From: a virus
Virus record (IMG/VR): IMGVR_UViG_3300048839_001250
Coordinates: 1-45,611 of that record
DNA length: 45,611 nucleotides
Reading direction: 5' to 3' (one strand)
Every line of letters begins with the position of its first letter. The stretch's first letter is position 1. The notes below the pieces were generated by a model. The model ran no database searches and was not told the origin of the DNA. It was given only the letters and a program-made list of their open reading frames with translations. Shown in pieces: positions 1-7,181 of the stretch. A program made the translations under genes and the position numbers.

Positions 1-113
1 CCTCGACGGTGCGCGCCTCGACGGTGCGCGCCTCGACGGTGCGAGCCTCGACGGTGCGAGCCTCGACGGTGCGAGCCTCGACGGTGCGAGCCTCGACGGT
101 GCGCGCCTCGACG
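1..113. repeat. Terminal overlap, left copy (113 bp)
   Basis: Positions 1-113 are identical, base by base, to 45499-45611. The sequence is made of 15-bp units CTCGACGGTGCGMGC that encode pentapeptides. The order of A/C variants at the variable base agrees between the copies, so they overlap as one sequence. This is what a circular or circularly permuted molecule gives when an assembler breaks it in a tandem repeat. A true terminal repeat of the virion DNA is less likely because the ends fall inside a gene. Confidence 0.85.
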
Positions 114-571
114 GTGCGAGCCTCGACGGTGCGAGCCTCGACGGTGCGAGCCTCGACGGTGCGAGCCTCGACGGTGCGCGCCTCGACGGTGCGAGCCTCG
201 TTCGTGCGAGCCTCGACGGTGCGCGCCTCGTTCGTGCGAGCCTCGACCCGATCAAGGAGGACGTGCACGAGGTGCTGTCGCACGCCGCGGCCGAGGCGCC
301 CGCCCTGCTCGCCGCCCTCCGCGATGGCCGCGTCGATGGCTCGTGCTACGAGGGCGCCTGCTGCTGCCTCGTCGGGACGCTGGCGAACGCTCGTGGGGTC
401 TCGTATAGCGACATGCCCGGCATCGAGCCGGACGGTTCGCGCCCGGCGGAGGTGTGGTTCATGGCGATCCGGTCCGGCGACACGCCGGAGCGCAGCCAGA
501 TCACCGCGATCACCGCGCGCTGGGTCGAGGAGTGGATCGCGGCGCACGGTCAGAGCGAGGCCGCGCGGTGA
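1..571 (+). CDS. Pentapeptide-repeat protein, C-terminal part (gene continues from 45299)
   Basis: Frame 2 reads LDG followed by A(S/R)LDG pentapeptides up to about base 245, where two repeats change to ASLVR and ARLVR. A non-repeat C-terminal domain follows, starting [20 protein letters not shown] and containing [18 protein letters not shown]-like residues. Pentapeptide repeats of the A(D/N)LXX type fold as a right-handed beta helix, and some family members mimic DNA and bind gyrase. The N-terminal half is at 45299-45611 in the same frame once the 113-bp overlap is merged. Phage proteins with this repeat plus this C-terminal domain are common, but their role is not known. The repeat number may be wrong because assembly collapses such arrays. 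The stop TGA overlaps the next GTG start. Confidence 0.85.
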   Translation, partial: LDGARLDGARLDGASLDGASLDGASLDGASLDGARLDGASLDGASLDGASLDGASLDGARLDGASLVRASLDGARLVRASLDPIKEDVHEVLSHAAAEAPALLAALRDGRVDGSCYEGACCCLVGTLANARGVSYSDMPGIEPDGSRPAEVWFMAIRSGDTPERSQITAITARWVEEWIAAHGQSEAAR

Positions 572-1338
572 TCCACGACGATGGCGACTTCGCCGCCGCG
601 GCCCGCGCCGCGATCGACCGCGCCGTCGAGGGCGTGGTGGCCGAGCTGCTCGAGCTCGGCCGGGCGAAGCTCGACGACCTGTTTGGGGCCGGAGCGGGCG
701 CGCGCGCTGTGGAAGCGCGTCCCCCCCGCCGCTCTGGCCCCGCTTCTGTTCGATCGCGCCGGCGTGCATCGTCCACCCCGAACGGGGCTGCACGGTCGGA
801 GAGGGCGCCGGCGCGATCACCTTCACGACCGGTGCGCCCGCGCGCGCCGACGCCGGCGGATTCTCGCCCGGCGCCGGACCCTCGGGATCAAGACGCGAAA
901 CCGCAGACGCGGGCGCGCCGGTCACCTTCTCCCCCGACGTGCCGCGCGTGCGGCGAGCCGGGCCACAACGCGCGGACGTGCGCGAGGCGGGCCGCGGTGT
1001 CTGTCCCCGCGATGTCCCCGCCGGCGCCTGCTCGCGAGGACATTGCGAGGACGTTGCCGCCGCCGCGTGCGCTGCGGCCCGCCGAGCTGATGCCGGCGCC
1101 GACATCGCGCCCCGTCCCGCGCTCGTGCCGGAAGTGCGGCGCCGGCGACGACGGCCGCGCCTGGTGCGGCCTCGACCTCTGCGCGCCGTGCGTGCGCGGC
1201 CCGCTGCTCGCCCGGCGCGCCCGTGAGGTCGACGAGGACGACGACCAGGACGAGGACGACCGCGACGAGCTCGGCGACGACGCGCCTGCGCCGGTGCGCG
1301 GCGAGCTGCCGGGGGGGGGGGACGACACGTGGGACTGA
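568..1338 (+). CDS. Zinc-knuckle protein with acidic tail
   Basis: Predicted 256-residue protein starting at the GTG of a GTGA overlap with the pentapeptide gene. The N-terminal 40 residues look helical. A low-complexity Arg/Pro/Ala linker follows, then a perfect CCHC zinc knuckle (CRACGEPGHNARTC, C-X2-C-X4-H-X4-C). A second Cys cluster (CRKCG then CGLDLCAPC) comes next, and the protein ends with a run of Asp and Glu. Zinc knuckles usually bind single-stranded nucleic acid, so a role beside the replication genes is plausible but inferred. An 11-G tract at 1311-1321 lies close to the stop. A -1 slip there would join the frame to the next zinc-knuckle reading frame without a stop. Confidence 0.7.
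   Translation: MIHDDGDFAAAARAAIDRAVEGVVAELLELGRAKLDDLFGAGAGARAVEARPPRRSGPASVRSRRRASSTPNGAARSERAPARSPSRPVRPRAPTPADSRPAPDPRDQDAKPQTRARRSPSPPTCRACGEPGHNARTCARRAAVSVPAMSPPAPAREDIARTLPPPRALRPAELMPAPTSRPVPRSCRKCGAGDDGRAWCGLDLCAPCVRGPLLARRAREVDEDDDQDEDDRDELGDDAPAPVRGELPGGGDDTWD
1311..1321 (+). other. G11 homopolymer: possible -1 slip site or phase-variable tract
   Basis: Eleven consecutive G residues lie 17 bases before the stop of the zinc-knuckle gene. In the -1 frame there is no stop between the tract and the frame used by the small zinc-knuckle ORF at 1329-1418, so ribosome slippage or a one-base length change would fuse the two. It could equally be a sequencing length error. Confidence 0.45.
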
Positions 1339-1418
1339 GGCGTCCGTACACCTGCGGTCGCTGCGGTGTGCAGGGGCACTCCTCGCGCGCGTGCGCCGCT
1401 GCCATGGAGACACCGTGA
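1329..1418 (+). CDS. Tiny zinc-knuckle ORF (29 aa)
   Basis: GTG start, 29 residues. It contains a complete CCHC knuckle, CGRCGVQGHSSRAC (Cys9, Cys12, His17, Cys22), very similar to the one in the upstream gene. The reading frame overlaps the end of that gene by 10 bases in the -1 frame. It may be a separate micro-protein or the C-terminal extension of the upstream protein reached by slipping on the G tract. The conserved metal ligands argue against chance, but no good ribosome binding site is visible for independent translation. Confidence 0.5.
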   Translation: MGLRRPYTCGRCGVQGHSSRACAAAMETP

Positions 1419-1434
1419 TCACACGAGGCATCGC

Positions 1435-1740
1435 ATGAGGCGCCGCCCGCCGATAAATGTGTCGCCGGGGCAGGCCGAGCGCGAGCGACAGGCGCTGCTG
1501 CGCCTGGCCGGCAGCCTCCTCGCGGCGCGCGAGCGATCGAAGCTGTCGCAGCGCGCGGTAGAGCGAGCGACCGGCTACTCGCACTCGATGCTGTGCTGCT
1601 GGGAGCGCGGTCGCAACGTGCCGCCGGTCGTCGCCCTGGTGCGGCTCGCCCATCTCTACGGGATGGACATCGGCGCACTGGTCAGTGGAATCAACCGCAA
1701 ATCGACCGGCGCGCGCCGCGGGAGCACGGTGGCAGCATGA
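1435..1740 (+). CDS. XRE-family HTH protein (paralogue of 44982-45302)
   Basis: 101 residues. Residues 20-85 match the XRE/Cro-CI helix-turn-helix: LLAARERSKLSQRAVERATG, then SHSMLCCWERGRNVPPVVALVRLAHLYGMDI. The pattern 'W-E-R-G-R-x-x-P' and the end of the protein (GINRKSTGARRGSTVAA) are shared with the HTH protein at 44982-45302, so the two are paralogues. The last codons contain the promoter at 1702-1730 that serves the next gene, which explains why this tail is conserved. ACGAGG upstream is a plausible ribosome binding site. Likely a regulator of early or replication genes; target unknown. Confidence 0.8.
   Translation: MRRRPPINVSPGQAERERQALLRLAGSLLAARERSKLSQRAVERATGYSHSMLCCWERGRNVPPVVALVRLAHLYGMDIGALVSGINRKSTGARRGSTVAA
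1702..1730 (+). promoter_or_regulatory. Class-TCGACC promoter for the replication genes (leaderless)
   Basis: TCGACC (1702-1707), 17-nt spacer, CACGGT (1725-1730), then GGCAGC and the ATG at 1737. One of eleven sites with the same spacing. With transcription starting 6-7 nt after the -10, the mRNA would begin at the ATG. Confidence 0.7.
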
Positions 1741-2708
1741 CCGCACCGATCCGCATCGAGGCGAAGGCGATCGGCGACACGAGGTTCAAGATCCTCGCGC
1801 GCCTGTGCGGCTTCGCAGATGGCGACCACGCGTTGATCAAGTGCGCCAGGATCTGGGCGTACCAGACCGACATCTACACCGACGACCGGCCGTCCTACGT
1901 GGTCAGCGCCGAGGTGATCGAGGCCGAGCTCGGGCCGGGCGGCGCCGAGCACCTCGTAACCGCCCGGCTGGCCACGCGCGAACCGGGCGGGGAACCGGGC
2001 GGGGAACCGGCCGGTTTCCGCATCCACGGCACGGAGGGCCGGATCGAGTGGCTCTACCGTTCCAGGCAGAACGGAAAAAGTGGCGGGAGACCGCCGAAGA
2101 AACCGGCCGGTTATCCGCCCGGTATACCGCCCGCCCCCCCGGACGAGAACCGCCCGCCCCCCCCTCTTACTCTTACTCTGGGATCAGAGTCAGACGAGCC
2201 AGTTGCGCGCGCGCGCGATCCTGGTGTTCCGGACGCCGGAGCCCCAGCTCCGGAACACGGGGGCCGTGTACCGCCGCCTCCGCCCGTGCTCGTACTCGAC
2301 CCGCAGGCTCGGCGGCGCAGCGAGATCCTGCGCGCGATCGCGCCGATGCACGCGGAGGTGTACAACCGCGTCCGCCGCGAGATCGGCTCGAACGCCAAAG
2401 CGCTCCAGCCGCTCGGCGACGTGCACGAGACGGCGCTGCGCAAGCTGCTCGAGTCGCTTCCGTCCCTCGACGGCGTCGAAGAACGCTGCAGGCACGTGCT
2501 CGATGTGCGGGCAGCCGAGGCGCGCCGCAGCGGATCCGTCGAGTACCTCGGCGCCAGCGTGTGGAGCGCGAACGCGTACGCGAGGGCTCTGTCCGTCGAC
2601 GACGCCGCACAGGCGCGAGCCGCCGGCGCACGGCCAGAGCGCCGTGACGAACCGCGCCGCGACGAGCCCCGCCCCGTGAAACAGCTCAACAGCGTGGAGC
2701 TCCCGTGA
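1737..2708 (+). CDS. Putative replication initiation / helicase-loading protein
   Basis: 323 residues, starting at the ATG of an ATGA overlap with the HTH gene and just 6 nt after a promoter-like -10. The N-terminal 110 residues begin TAPIRIEAKAIGDTRFKILA and resemble the winged-helix start of phage replication proteins. A Pro-rich, variable linker (residues about 125-205) follows, then a helical C-terminal domain (IAPMHAEVYNRVRREIGSNA onward). Its place directly upstream of the DnaB helicase, with the stop overlapping the helicase start, is typical of phage initiators that load the helicase. No catalytic motif is visible. The assignment is mainly from position and layout. Confidence 0.55.
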   Translation: MTAPIRIEAKAIGDTRFKILARLCGFADGDHALIKCARIWAYQTDIYTDDRPSYVVSAEVIEAELGPGGAEHLVTARLATREPGGEPGGEPAGFRIHGTEGRIEWLYRSRQNGKSGGRPPKKPAGYPPGIPPAPPDENRPPPPLTLTLGSESDEPVARARDPGVPDAGAPAPEHGGRVPPPPPVLVLDPQARRRSEILRAIAPMHAEVYNRVRREIGSNAKALQPLGDVHETALRKLLESLPSLDGVEERCRHVLDVRAAEARRSGSVEYLGASVWSANAYARALSVDDAAQARAAGARPERRDEPRRDEPRPVKQLNSVELP

Positions 2709-4078
2709 ACCTCGCCGACCTGAGTAAGCTGAGCGACCGCAACGTCGAGATGGCCGTCCTCGGCGGCATCCTGCTGAACCCTGAGATCCTGGCGTCGCTG
2801 CCGCGGCTCGAGCAGGACGACTTCGCGCACGGCGACACGCGCGCGCTGTTCACGGCGATGCGGAACCTCGAGGCCGCGGAGAAGCCGATCGATCTGACCC
2901 TCCTCGGCGACGAGCTCGCGCGCGCCGACAAGCTCGAGGCGATCGGCGGCTACGCGTTCCTCGGGTCGGCCGCGTTGTGCTGCACCACGCCGGCCAACAC
3001 CGAGCACTACGCCGAGGTGCTGCGTCGACATCGGCTTGCTCGTGACGTCGTCAAGGCAGCGAGGGAGGCGATCGCGTCGGCTGTCGACGGGGAATCAGGC
3101 GTCGACGTGCTCGACCAGCTCCAGGGATCGCTCGCGCGGATCGAGGCGGGCGACGACGACGACCGCGAGCGAACGCTCGGTCAGCTCTGCCGTGAGGAGT
3201 GGGACAACGTCGCGAGGGAAGCTGAGGCGCGCGCGGCTGGCAAGCAGGTCATCACCGGCATGCCGACCGGCCTGAGCGCGCTGGACAAGAGCACGGGCGG
3301 GATTCCGTTCGGCCTCCTGACCATCGTCGCGGCGCGCCCTGGGTGCGGCAAGACGACGTTCTCGATGCGGCTCGCGCACGCCGCGGCAGAGTGGGGCGAC
3401 GACCAGCCGTTCGTGTTCTCGTACGAGGACGGAAAGCGGTCGTTCGCGCAGCGGGCGATGGCGCAGCTGAGCGGCGTGCCGACGAGCGCGATCCGGTCGC
3501 GCGAGTTCGTCAACGGGCACATGCCGCTGCTCACGCAGGCTGCGCCGCGCATGATGCGGCGCGACGAGGTGATCGTTCGGGCGTCAGGCATGACGGTCGA
3601 GGACCTGTGCCGGCGCGTGAGGGCGATGCGCCGCAAGTCGTGCACGACGGGGAAGTCGACGCGCGGCAAGCTGGTGGTGATCGACTTCGTGCAGCGGATG
3701 CCGCTGCCGAGGATCCAGGGCGCCAGCACCAGCGACAAGCTGGGCGAGATCGCGAACCGGCTCGCCGACCTCGCCGCGAGCGAGGAGATCGCGATCGTGC
3801 TGTGCAGTCAGCTGAACCGCGAGATCGAGAAGCGCGACGACAAGGCGCCGCGGCTGAGCGACCTGCGCGGATCGGGCGAGCTCGAGGCGGCCGGCAAGCT
3901 GATCCTCGGTCTGAACCGCGACTCGACGAAGGATCGCGGAGGCTTCGGCGTCCTCGAGCTCCACGTGCTGAAGGACTTCAACGGCGAGAACAACACCAAG
4001 GTCGAGGTGTGCTGGCACCTCGCCACGCACACGATCTGCAACAACACCGCGGACCTGCCGTGGATGCGCGGGAGGTGA
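2705..4078 (+). CDS. dnaB: Replicative DNA helicase, DnaB family
   Basis: 457 residues from a GTG. The N-terminal domain (residues about 10-110, NVEMAVLGGILLNPEIL) and the RecA-like motor domain are both present, matching the usual DnaB length. Walker A is ARPGCGKTT at 210-218. Walker B is VVIDFVQ at 324-330, where cellular DnaB has VIDYLQ. Motif H4 is followed by LSDLRGSGELEAAGKLILGL, corresponding to the 'DLR-SG-IEQDAD' motif. It unwinds DNA at the replication fork and would be loaded by the preceding gene product. The start overlaps the upstream stop by 4 bp, so translation is probably coupled. Confidence 0.95.
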   Translation: MNLADLSKLSDRNVEMAVLGGILLNPEILASLPRLEQDDFAHGDTRALFTAMRNLEAAEKPIDLTLLGDELARADKLEAIGGYAFLGSAALCCTTPANTEHYAEVLRRHRLARDVVKAAREAIASAVDGESGVDVLDQLQGSLARIEAGDDDDRERTLGQLCREEWDNVAREAEARAAGKQVITGMPTGLSALDKSTGGIPFGLLTIVAARPGCGKTTFSMRLAHAAAEWGDDQPFVFSYEDGKRSFAQRAMAQLSGVPTSAIRSREFVNGHMPLLTQAAPRMMRRDEVIVRASGMTVEDLCRRVRAMRRKSCTTGKSTRGKLVVIDFVQRMPLPRIQGASTSDKLGEIANRLADLAASEEIAIVLCSQLNREIEKRDDKAPRLSDLRGSGELEAAGKLILGLNRDSTKDRGGFGVLELHVLKDFNGENNTKVEVCWHLATHTICNNTADLPWMRGR

Positions 4079-4081
4079 CTG

Positions 4082-4258
4082 ATGGCGCACACGAAGCGTA
4101 CCGGGCTCGAGTTGCTGCGCGACGCCTGCTCGGCGATCAAGGCGGCCCCCGCCGACATGCAGCGGATGGCTGTCGGAGACCAGGACGTCGCCGCGCTGGG
4201 TGCCGAGATCGAGAGCTACCTCTCTCGCGACGGTCGGCCGCCGCGGGAGGGCCGCTGA
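4082..4258 (+). CDS. Small hypothetical protein (58 aa)
   Basis: ATG start 3 bases after the helicase stop (GGAGGTGACTG upstream serves as ribosome binding site), ending in an ATG-overlapping TGA with the methyltransferase. Sequence begins MAHTKRTGLELLRDACSAIK and is probably helical. No family recognised. Spacing and overlaps on both sides support it as a real gene in the operon. Confidence 0.65.
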   Translation: MAHTKRTGLELLRDACSAIKAAPADMQRMAVGDQDVAALGAEIESYLSRDGRPPREGR

Positions 4259-5100
4259 TGCTCGAGCTCCGCACCGGCCGGTGGCAGGACGCGCTCGACG
4301 GCGTCGAGGGGATCGACGCGGCGATCTACGACCCGCCGTACTCGGCGCGGGTGCACGTCGGGGCGCGCACGACGAAGCGCGGCGGCGCCGACGGTATCAG
4401 CTACGCGGCGTGGACCGAGGATGACCACGCCGAGCTGCTGCTGTGGCTGACGGCGCGGGTGCGGCGGTGGATCGTGCCGCTGGTCGACCACGCGACCGTG
4501 CCGATGCTCGAGCAACTCGCCGCGCAGCTCGGATGGTACTGCTTCGCGCCGGTGCCGTGCGTGACGATGGGCGGCTCGGTGCGCAAGCAGGGCGACGGGC
4601 CGGCGTGCTGGACGGTGTTCGCGGTGCCGATGAGGCCGAGGCGGCGCGTCGGCGCCGGGCCCGGCATCTGGCGCGCGCTGCCGGGCGCGTACGTCGAGCG
4701 ACGCGACGCGAAGGACTCGGTGATCCAGGGCGGCGGCGACGGGCGGCGCAAGTCGACGGTGCTGCTGCGCAAGCTCGTCGCCGACTACACGGACGAGGGC
4801 GACCTGGTCGTGGACCCCACGGCCGGGTACGGCTCGACGCTGCTCGCGGCGCACCAGCTCGGCCGGCGCGCGATCGGCGCCGAGCTCGACGCCGGGGTGG
4901 CCGCGACGGCGCGGCTGGGGCTGTTCGGCGAGACCGGGATCGAGCCGGCCAGGCTGGATGGCTCCGCGGCGCGCAGGGCGCGCGCTGCGGCCCGGAGCGG
5001 CGCGACCCGAGCCGGAGACGCCCCGGACCGGGAATCGCCCGTCCTGGGGCAGCAGGCGCGCTCTGGCGAGGTGCCGGACACAACGCGGGAGGCAGGCTGA
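4258..5100 (+). CDS. DNA methyltransferase (N4/N6, beta-type motif order)
   Basis: 280 residues. The catalytic DPPY motif (AIYDPPYSARVH, residues 25-28) comes before the AdoMet-binding motif VVDPTAGYGST (186-194), followed by GAELD (207-211). DPPY before the Gly motif is the order of beta-class amino-methyltransferases that make N6-methyladenine or N4-methylcytosine. No endonuclease partner lies next to it, so it is probably an orphan enzyme that protects phage DNA or alters protein binding. The last 60 residues are low-complexity Arg/Ala and may not be part of the fold. Target sequence cannot be read from the gene. Confidence 0.85.
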   Translation: MLELRTGRWQDALDGVEGIDAAIYDPPYSARVHVGARTTKRGGADGISYAAWTEDDHAELLLWLTARVRRWIVPLVDHATVPMLEQLAAQLGWYCFAPVPCVTMGGSVRKQGDGPACWTVFAVPMRPRRRVGAGPGIWRALPGAYVERRDAKDSVIQGGGDGRRKSTVLLRKLVADYTDEGDLVVDPTAGYGSTLLAAHQLGRRAIGAELDAGVAATARLGLFGETGIEPARLDGSAARRARAAARSGATRAGDAPDRESPVLGQQARSGEVPDTTREAG

Positions 5101-5588
5101 TGGGTCTGATGCAGCGCAGGAAGGGCCGGGCGTTCGAGCAGTCGGTCGCGACGCGGCTGCGCGCGGCGTTCCCGGGCGCCGTGGTGCGGCGCACGTCGCA
5201 GGCGGACGGGGCGTACGCGAGCGACGTGGTGGTCGAGCCGCCGGCGCCGTCCGTGATCGGGCGGGTCTGGTGGGAGTGCCACGACGCGGCCTCGCCGCGG
5301 CCGCTGGACAAGCTGGCGCAGGCCGAGCGGGACACGCGGCACCTGGACGTGCTCCCCGTCGTGGTGTGGCACCGCCGCGGCGCGCGGATGACGCGCGTGA
5401 CGCTGCGGCTCGGCACGCTGCTCAAGCTGGTCGGCGATGACGGCTTCGGGGTGATCGGCGCGGGCATGGTCGTCGAGCTCGACCTGGTCGATCTGCTGCA
5501 GCGGATGGCCGACGCGGCGCTCGCCGGGCTGATCGGTGCCTGGGACGGCCGGCCCGTGCAGACGTCTGCACAGGAGGCGTCGCCGTGA
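5100..5588 (+). CDS. Putative PD-(D/E)XK-type nuclease / resolvase-like protein
   Basis: 162 residues, start in an ATGA overlap with the methyltransferase. It begins MGLMQRRKGRAFEQSVATRLR; the pattern 'KGRxFE...VA..LR' opens many Holliday-junction resolvase-like and VRR-type nucleases. A possible metal-binding strand follows (ASDVVVEP then VWWECHD). The active-site Lys is not obvious, so the call is moderate. Near its end the gene contains one 16-bp palindrome copy (5556-5571, read as VQTSA), immediately before the ribosome binding site of the next gene. Confidence 0.5.
   Translation: MGLMQRRKGRAFEQSVATRLRAAFPGAVVRRTSQADGAYASDVVVEPPAPSVIGRVWWECHDAASPRPLDKLAQAERDTRHLDVLPVVVWHRRGARMTRVTLRLGTLLKLVGDDGFGVIGAGMVVELDLVDLLQRMADAALAGLIGAWDGRPVQTSAQEASP
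5556..5571. promoter_or_regulatory. 16-bp palindrome copy 1 (GTGCAGACGTCTGCAC)
   Basis: Perfect 8+8 inverted repeat, identical in six places in the window. Here it sits inside the end of one gene and directly before the AGGAGG ribosome binding site of the gene at 5585, where a bound protein could block transcription or translation. Likely a protein-binding site. Confidence 0.75.
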
Positions 5589-6073
5589 AGGCCTGGTGGC
5601 TCGCTCACCCGCTGGGCGCCGACACGCGCCGCGGCGAGCTCGTCAACCTCGAGTCGGCCGAGGCGTGGCTGGCCGCGCTGTCGCACGCCGAGCCGGACGT
5701 CGCGATCATCGCGCCGTGGATCACGTCGCTGCGCGCGCAGATCGACGACGACCGCGACCCGGCGGCCCGGGCGCGCGCGATGCGGCGCAACCTCGCCATC
5801 GTGCGCCGGTGCGACGGCATCGTGCTGTGCGGGCCGCGGCTGAGCCCGGGGATGTGCGAGGAGCTGCGCGAGGCGCTCGAGCACGACCTGGAGGTGGCGT
5901 GGCTGATTGGCCACGAGCCGCCGGCGTCGGCCACGTGCGATCTGCTCGGCAGCGGCCGGCGGTACTGGCGGGCGCACCTGGCCGAGCTCGCGCGGCACTG
6001 GCGGGCGCGGCTCGACGCGATCACCGAGGAGCGGCGCGCCCTGGCCGCGGAAGGCAGCGAGGTCGCAGCGTGA
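5585..6073 (+). CDS. DUF4406 / nucleoside deoxyribosyltransferase-like protein
   Basis: 162 residues from a GTG, with AGGAGG 9 bases upstream. The sequence reads VAIIAPWITSLRAQIDDD, then RARAMRRNLAIVRRCDGIVLCGPRLSPGMCEELREA. This matches the layout of DUF4406 and related Rossmann-like deoxyribosyltransferase folds: a strand with a hydrophobic xPW/xPY motif, a helix carrying 'N...A', then 'CDGIVLxG...SxGMxxE'. In the enzymes the glutamate of the last motif is catalytic; here GMCEE keeps it. A role in nucleotide metabolism, or in counter-defence, is possible but unproven. Confidence 0.6.
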   Translation: MKAWWLAHPLGADTRRGELVNLESAEAWLAALSHAEPDVAIIAPWITSLRAQIDDDRDPAARARAMRRNLAIVRRCDGIVLCGPRLSPGMCEELREALEHDLEVAWLIGHEPPASATCDLLGSGRRYWRAHLAELARHWRARLDAITEERRALAAEGSEVAA

Positions 6074-6564
6074 TCGACGACGAGGCGCCGCGGAAGAAGC
6101 CGCCGCCGCCGTGGCGCGGCCCGGGCCGGCCGTTCCAGCCCGGGCAGAGCGGCAACCCGAAGGGGCCGCGGAAGAACCTCGACAAGATCATCCGCGAGAC
6201 GGTCGGCGACGACCTCGAGGAGATCATCAGAATGCAGATCGTCATCGCGAAGGGCCAGCTCCCTGCGGAGCTGCCGGAGGTGCAGCTCCGCGCGAGCGAC
6301 ATCACCCGCGCCGCCGAGTGGCTGACCGATCGCGGCTGGGGCAAGGCGCGGCAGGTCGTCGACCTCGCGGTCGAGCTGTCGCTGGCGCAGCGCGAGGCGT
6401 ACGGCGCGCTGACGGACGCGCAGCTCGAGGCGCTGGCGGTGCTGGACGTGGCGCCGCGCGAGCTGCCGGGCGGCGAGGAAGGGGACGGTGACGACCCGTC
6501 CGACAGCGAGTCTCCGACGACGAGTGTCAATGTCAGTGTCGTTGACCAGGATGGTGGGACATGA
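6070..6564 (+). CDS. DUF5681 protein, candidate small terminase subunit
   Basis: 164 residues from the GTG of a GTGA overlap. Residues 15-35 (GRPFQPGQSGNPKGP) carry the conserved 'G-x-F-x-x-GxSGNPxG' signature of DUF5681, a family usually found directly upstream of phage large terminases. A helical middle follows, and the C-terminus is acidic (GGEEGDGDDPSDSES). The DNA encoding the last residues holds a 37-bp repeat (6514-6550) with a second copy 311 bp downstream. Position and family suggest that it recognises packaging DNA, but no ATPase or nuclease motif is expected or seen. Confidence 0.65.
   Translation: MIDDEAPRKKPPPPWRGPGRPFQPGQSGNPKGPRKNLDKIIRETVGDDLEEIIRMQIVIAKGQLPAELPEVQLRASDITRAAEWLTDRGWGKARQVVDLAVELSLAQREAYGALTDAQLEALAVLDVAPRELPGGEEGDGDDPSDSESPTTSVNVSVVDQDGGT
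6514..6550 (+). repeat. 37-bp direct repeat, copy A (terminase region)
   Basis: 37 bp matching 6825-6861 with one mismatch (T/C). The core holds an inverted repeat, GTCAATG and CGTTGAC, around a 7-nt centre. It encodes PTTSVNVSVVDQ, so two unrelated proteins share a peptide only because the DNA is repeated. Candidate terminase or packaging site. Confidence 0.7.
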
Positions 6565-7181
6565 ACGCAGCCGAGCGCCGCGCCGACTACCAGGCGCGCA
6601 AGGAGTCGGGGCGGTGCATCGAGCGCCGGTGCGCCGAGGCCGCCGCGGACGGTAGCCTGCGGTGCGCGCGCCACGACGAGCTCCACCGGCACCGCCAGCG
6701 GATGGCGCGGCGGCGGCAGCGGCGCCGGCTGGCCGCGGCTGGGCTGTGCGTCGCGTGCCAGCGGCCGAGCGCGACGTACCGCTGTCCGGCGTGCCTGGTC
6801 CGGCAGGGCCTCGCACGGCTGCGCCCGACGACGAGTGTCAATGCCAGTGTCGTTGACCAGGGCAAGGGCCCGAAGGACACGTGGCGCCTCGAGCCGGGCA
6901 CGAACTGGAAGCGCTACCGCGGCCGCGCGCGCCAGGGCAGCCCGGCCGCCGCGGTGCTCGACGACCAGGACCTGGCGCAGGCGACCCGCGAGCTCGCGCG
7001 CGCCAAGGAGGCGCTCGCCTACGCCCGGTCCGCCGAGGTGCAGGCGCTCGGGTCGATCGCGCGCCGCGAGGTGCTGCGCGCCGCGCTCGGGCGGCTGGAG
7101 ATCGTCCAGCGCTGGCTCGGCGAGGTGATCGCCCGGCACCTGCGGCCGCCGAGGGCCGTGACGCGTGTCGCTGGGCCCTGA
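6561..7181 (+). CDS. Cys-rich zinc-binding protein of unknown function
   Basis: 206 residues, start in an ATGA overlap. The first 90 residues are rich in Cys, His and Arg: CIERRC, CARHDELHRHRQRMARR, CVACQRP, CPACLVRQ. This resembles the small zinc-binding DNA-associated proteins seen next to phage terminases. The second half is helical (DLAQATRELARAKEALAYAR). The middle (PTTSVNASVVDQ) comes from the second copy of the 37-bp repeat, suggesting that the DNA itself has a function here. It overlaps the terminase start by 17 bp. Function unknown; a packaging accessory role is possible. Confidence 0.6.
   Translation: MNAAERRADYQARKESGRCIERRCAEAAADGSLRCARHDELHRHRQRMARRRQRRRLAAAGLCVACQRPSATYRCPACLVRQGLARLRPTTSVNASVVDQGKGPKDTWRLEPGTNWKRYRGRARQGSPAAAVLDDQDLAQATRELARAKEALAYARSAEVQALGSIARREVLRAALGRLEIVQRWLGEVIARHLRPPRAVTRVAGP
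6825..6861 (+). repeat. 37-bp direct repeat, copy B
   Basis: Second copy of the repeat at 6514-6550, one base different, 311 bp apart and in the same orientation, inside the next gene and upstream of the large terminase. The same GTCAA / TTGAC dyad is present. Confidence 0.7.

Noticed and set aside
1-245. CRISPR array
   Set aside because: The 15-bp units are contiguous, without spacers, and encode pentapeptides in frame.
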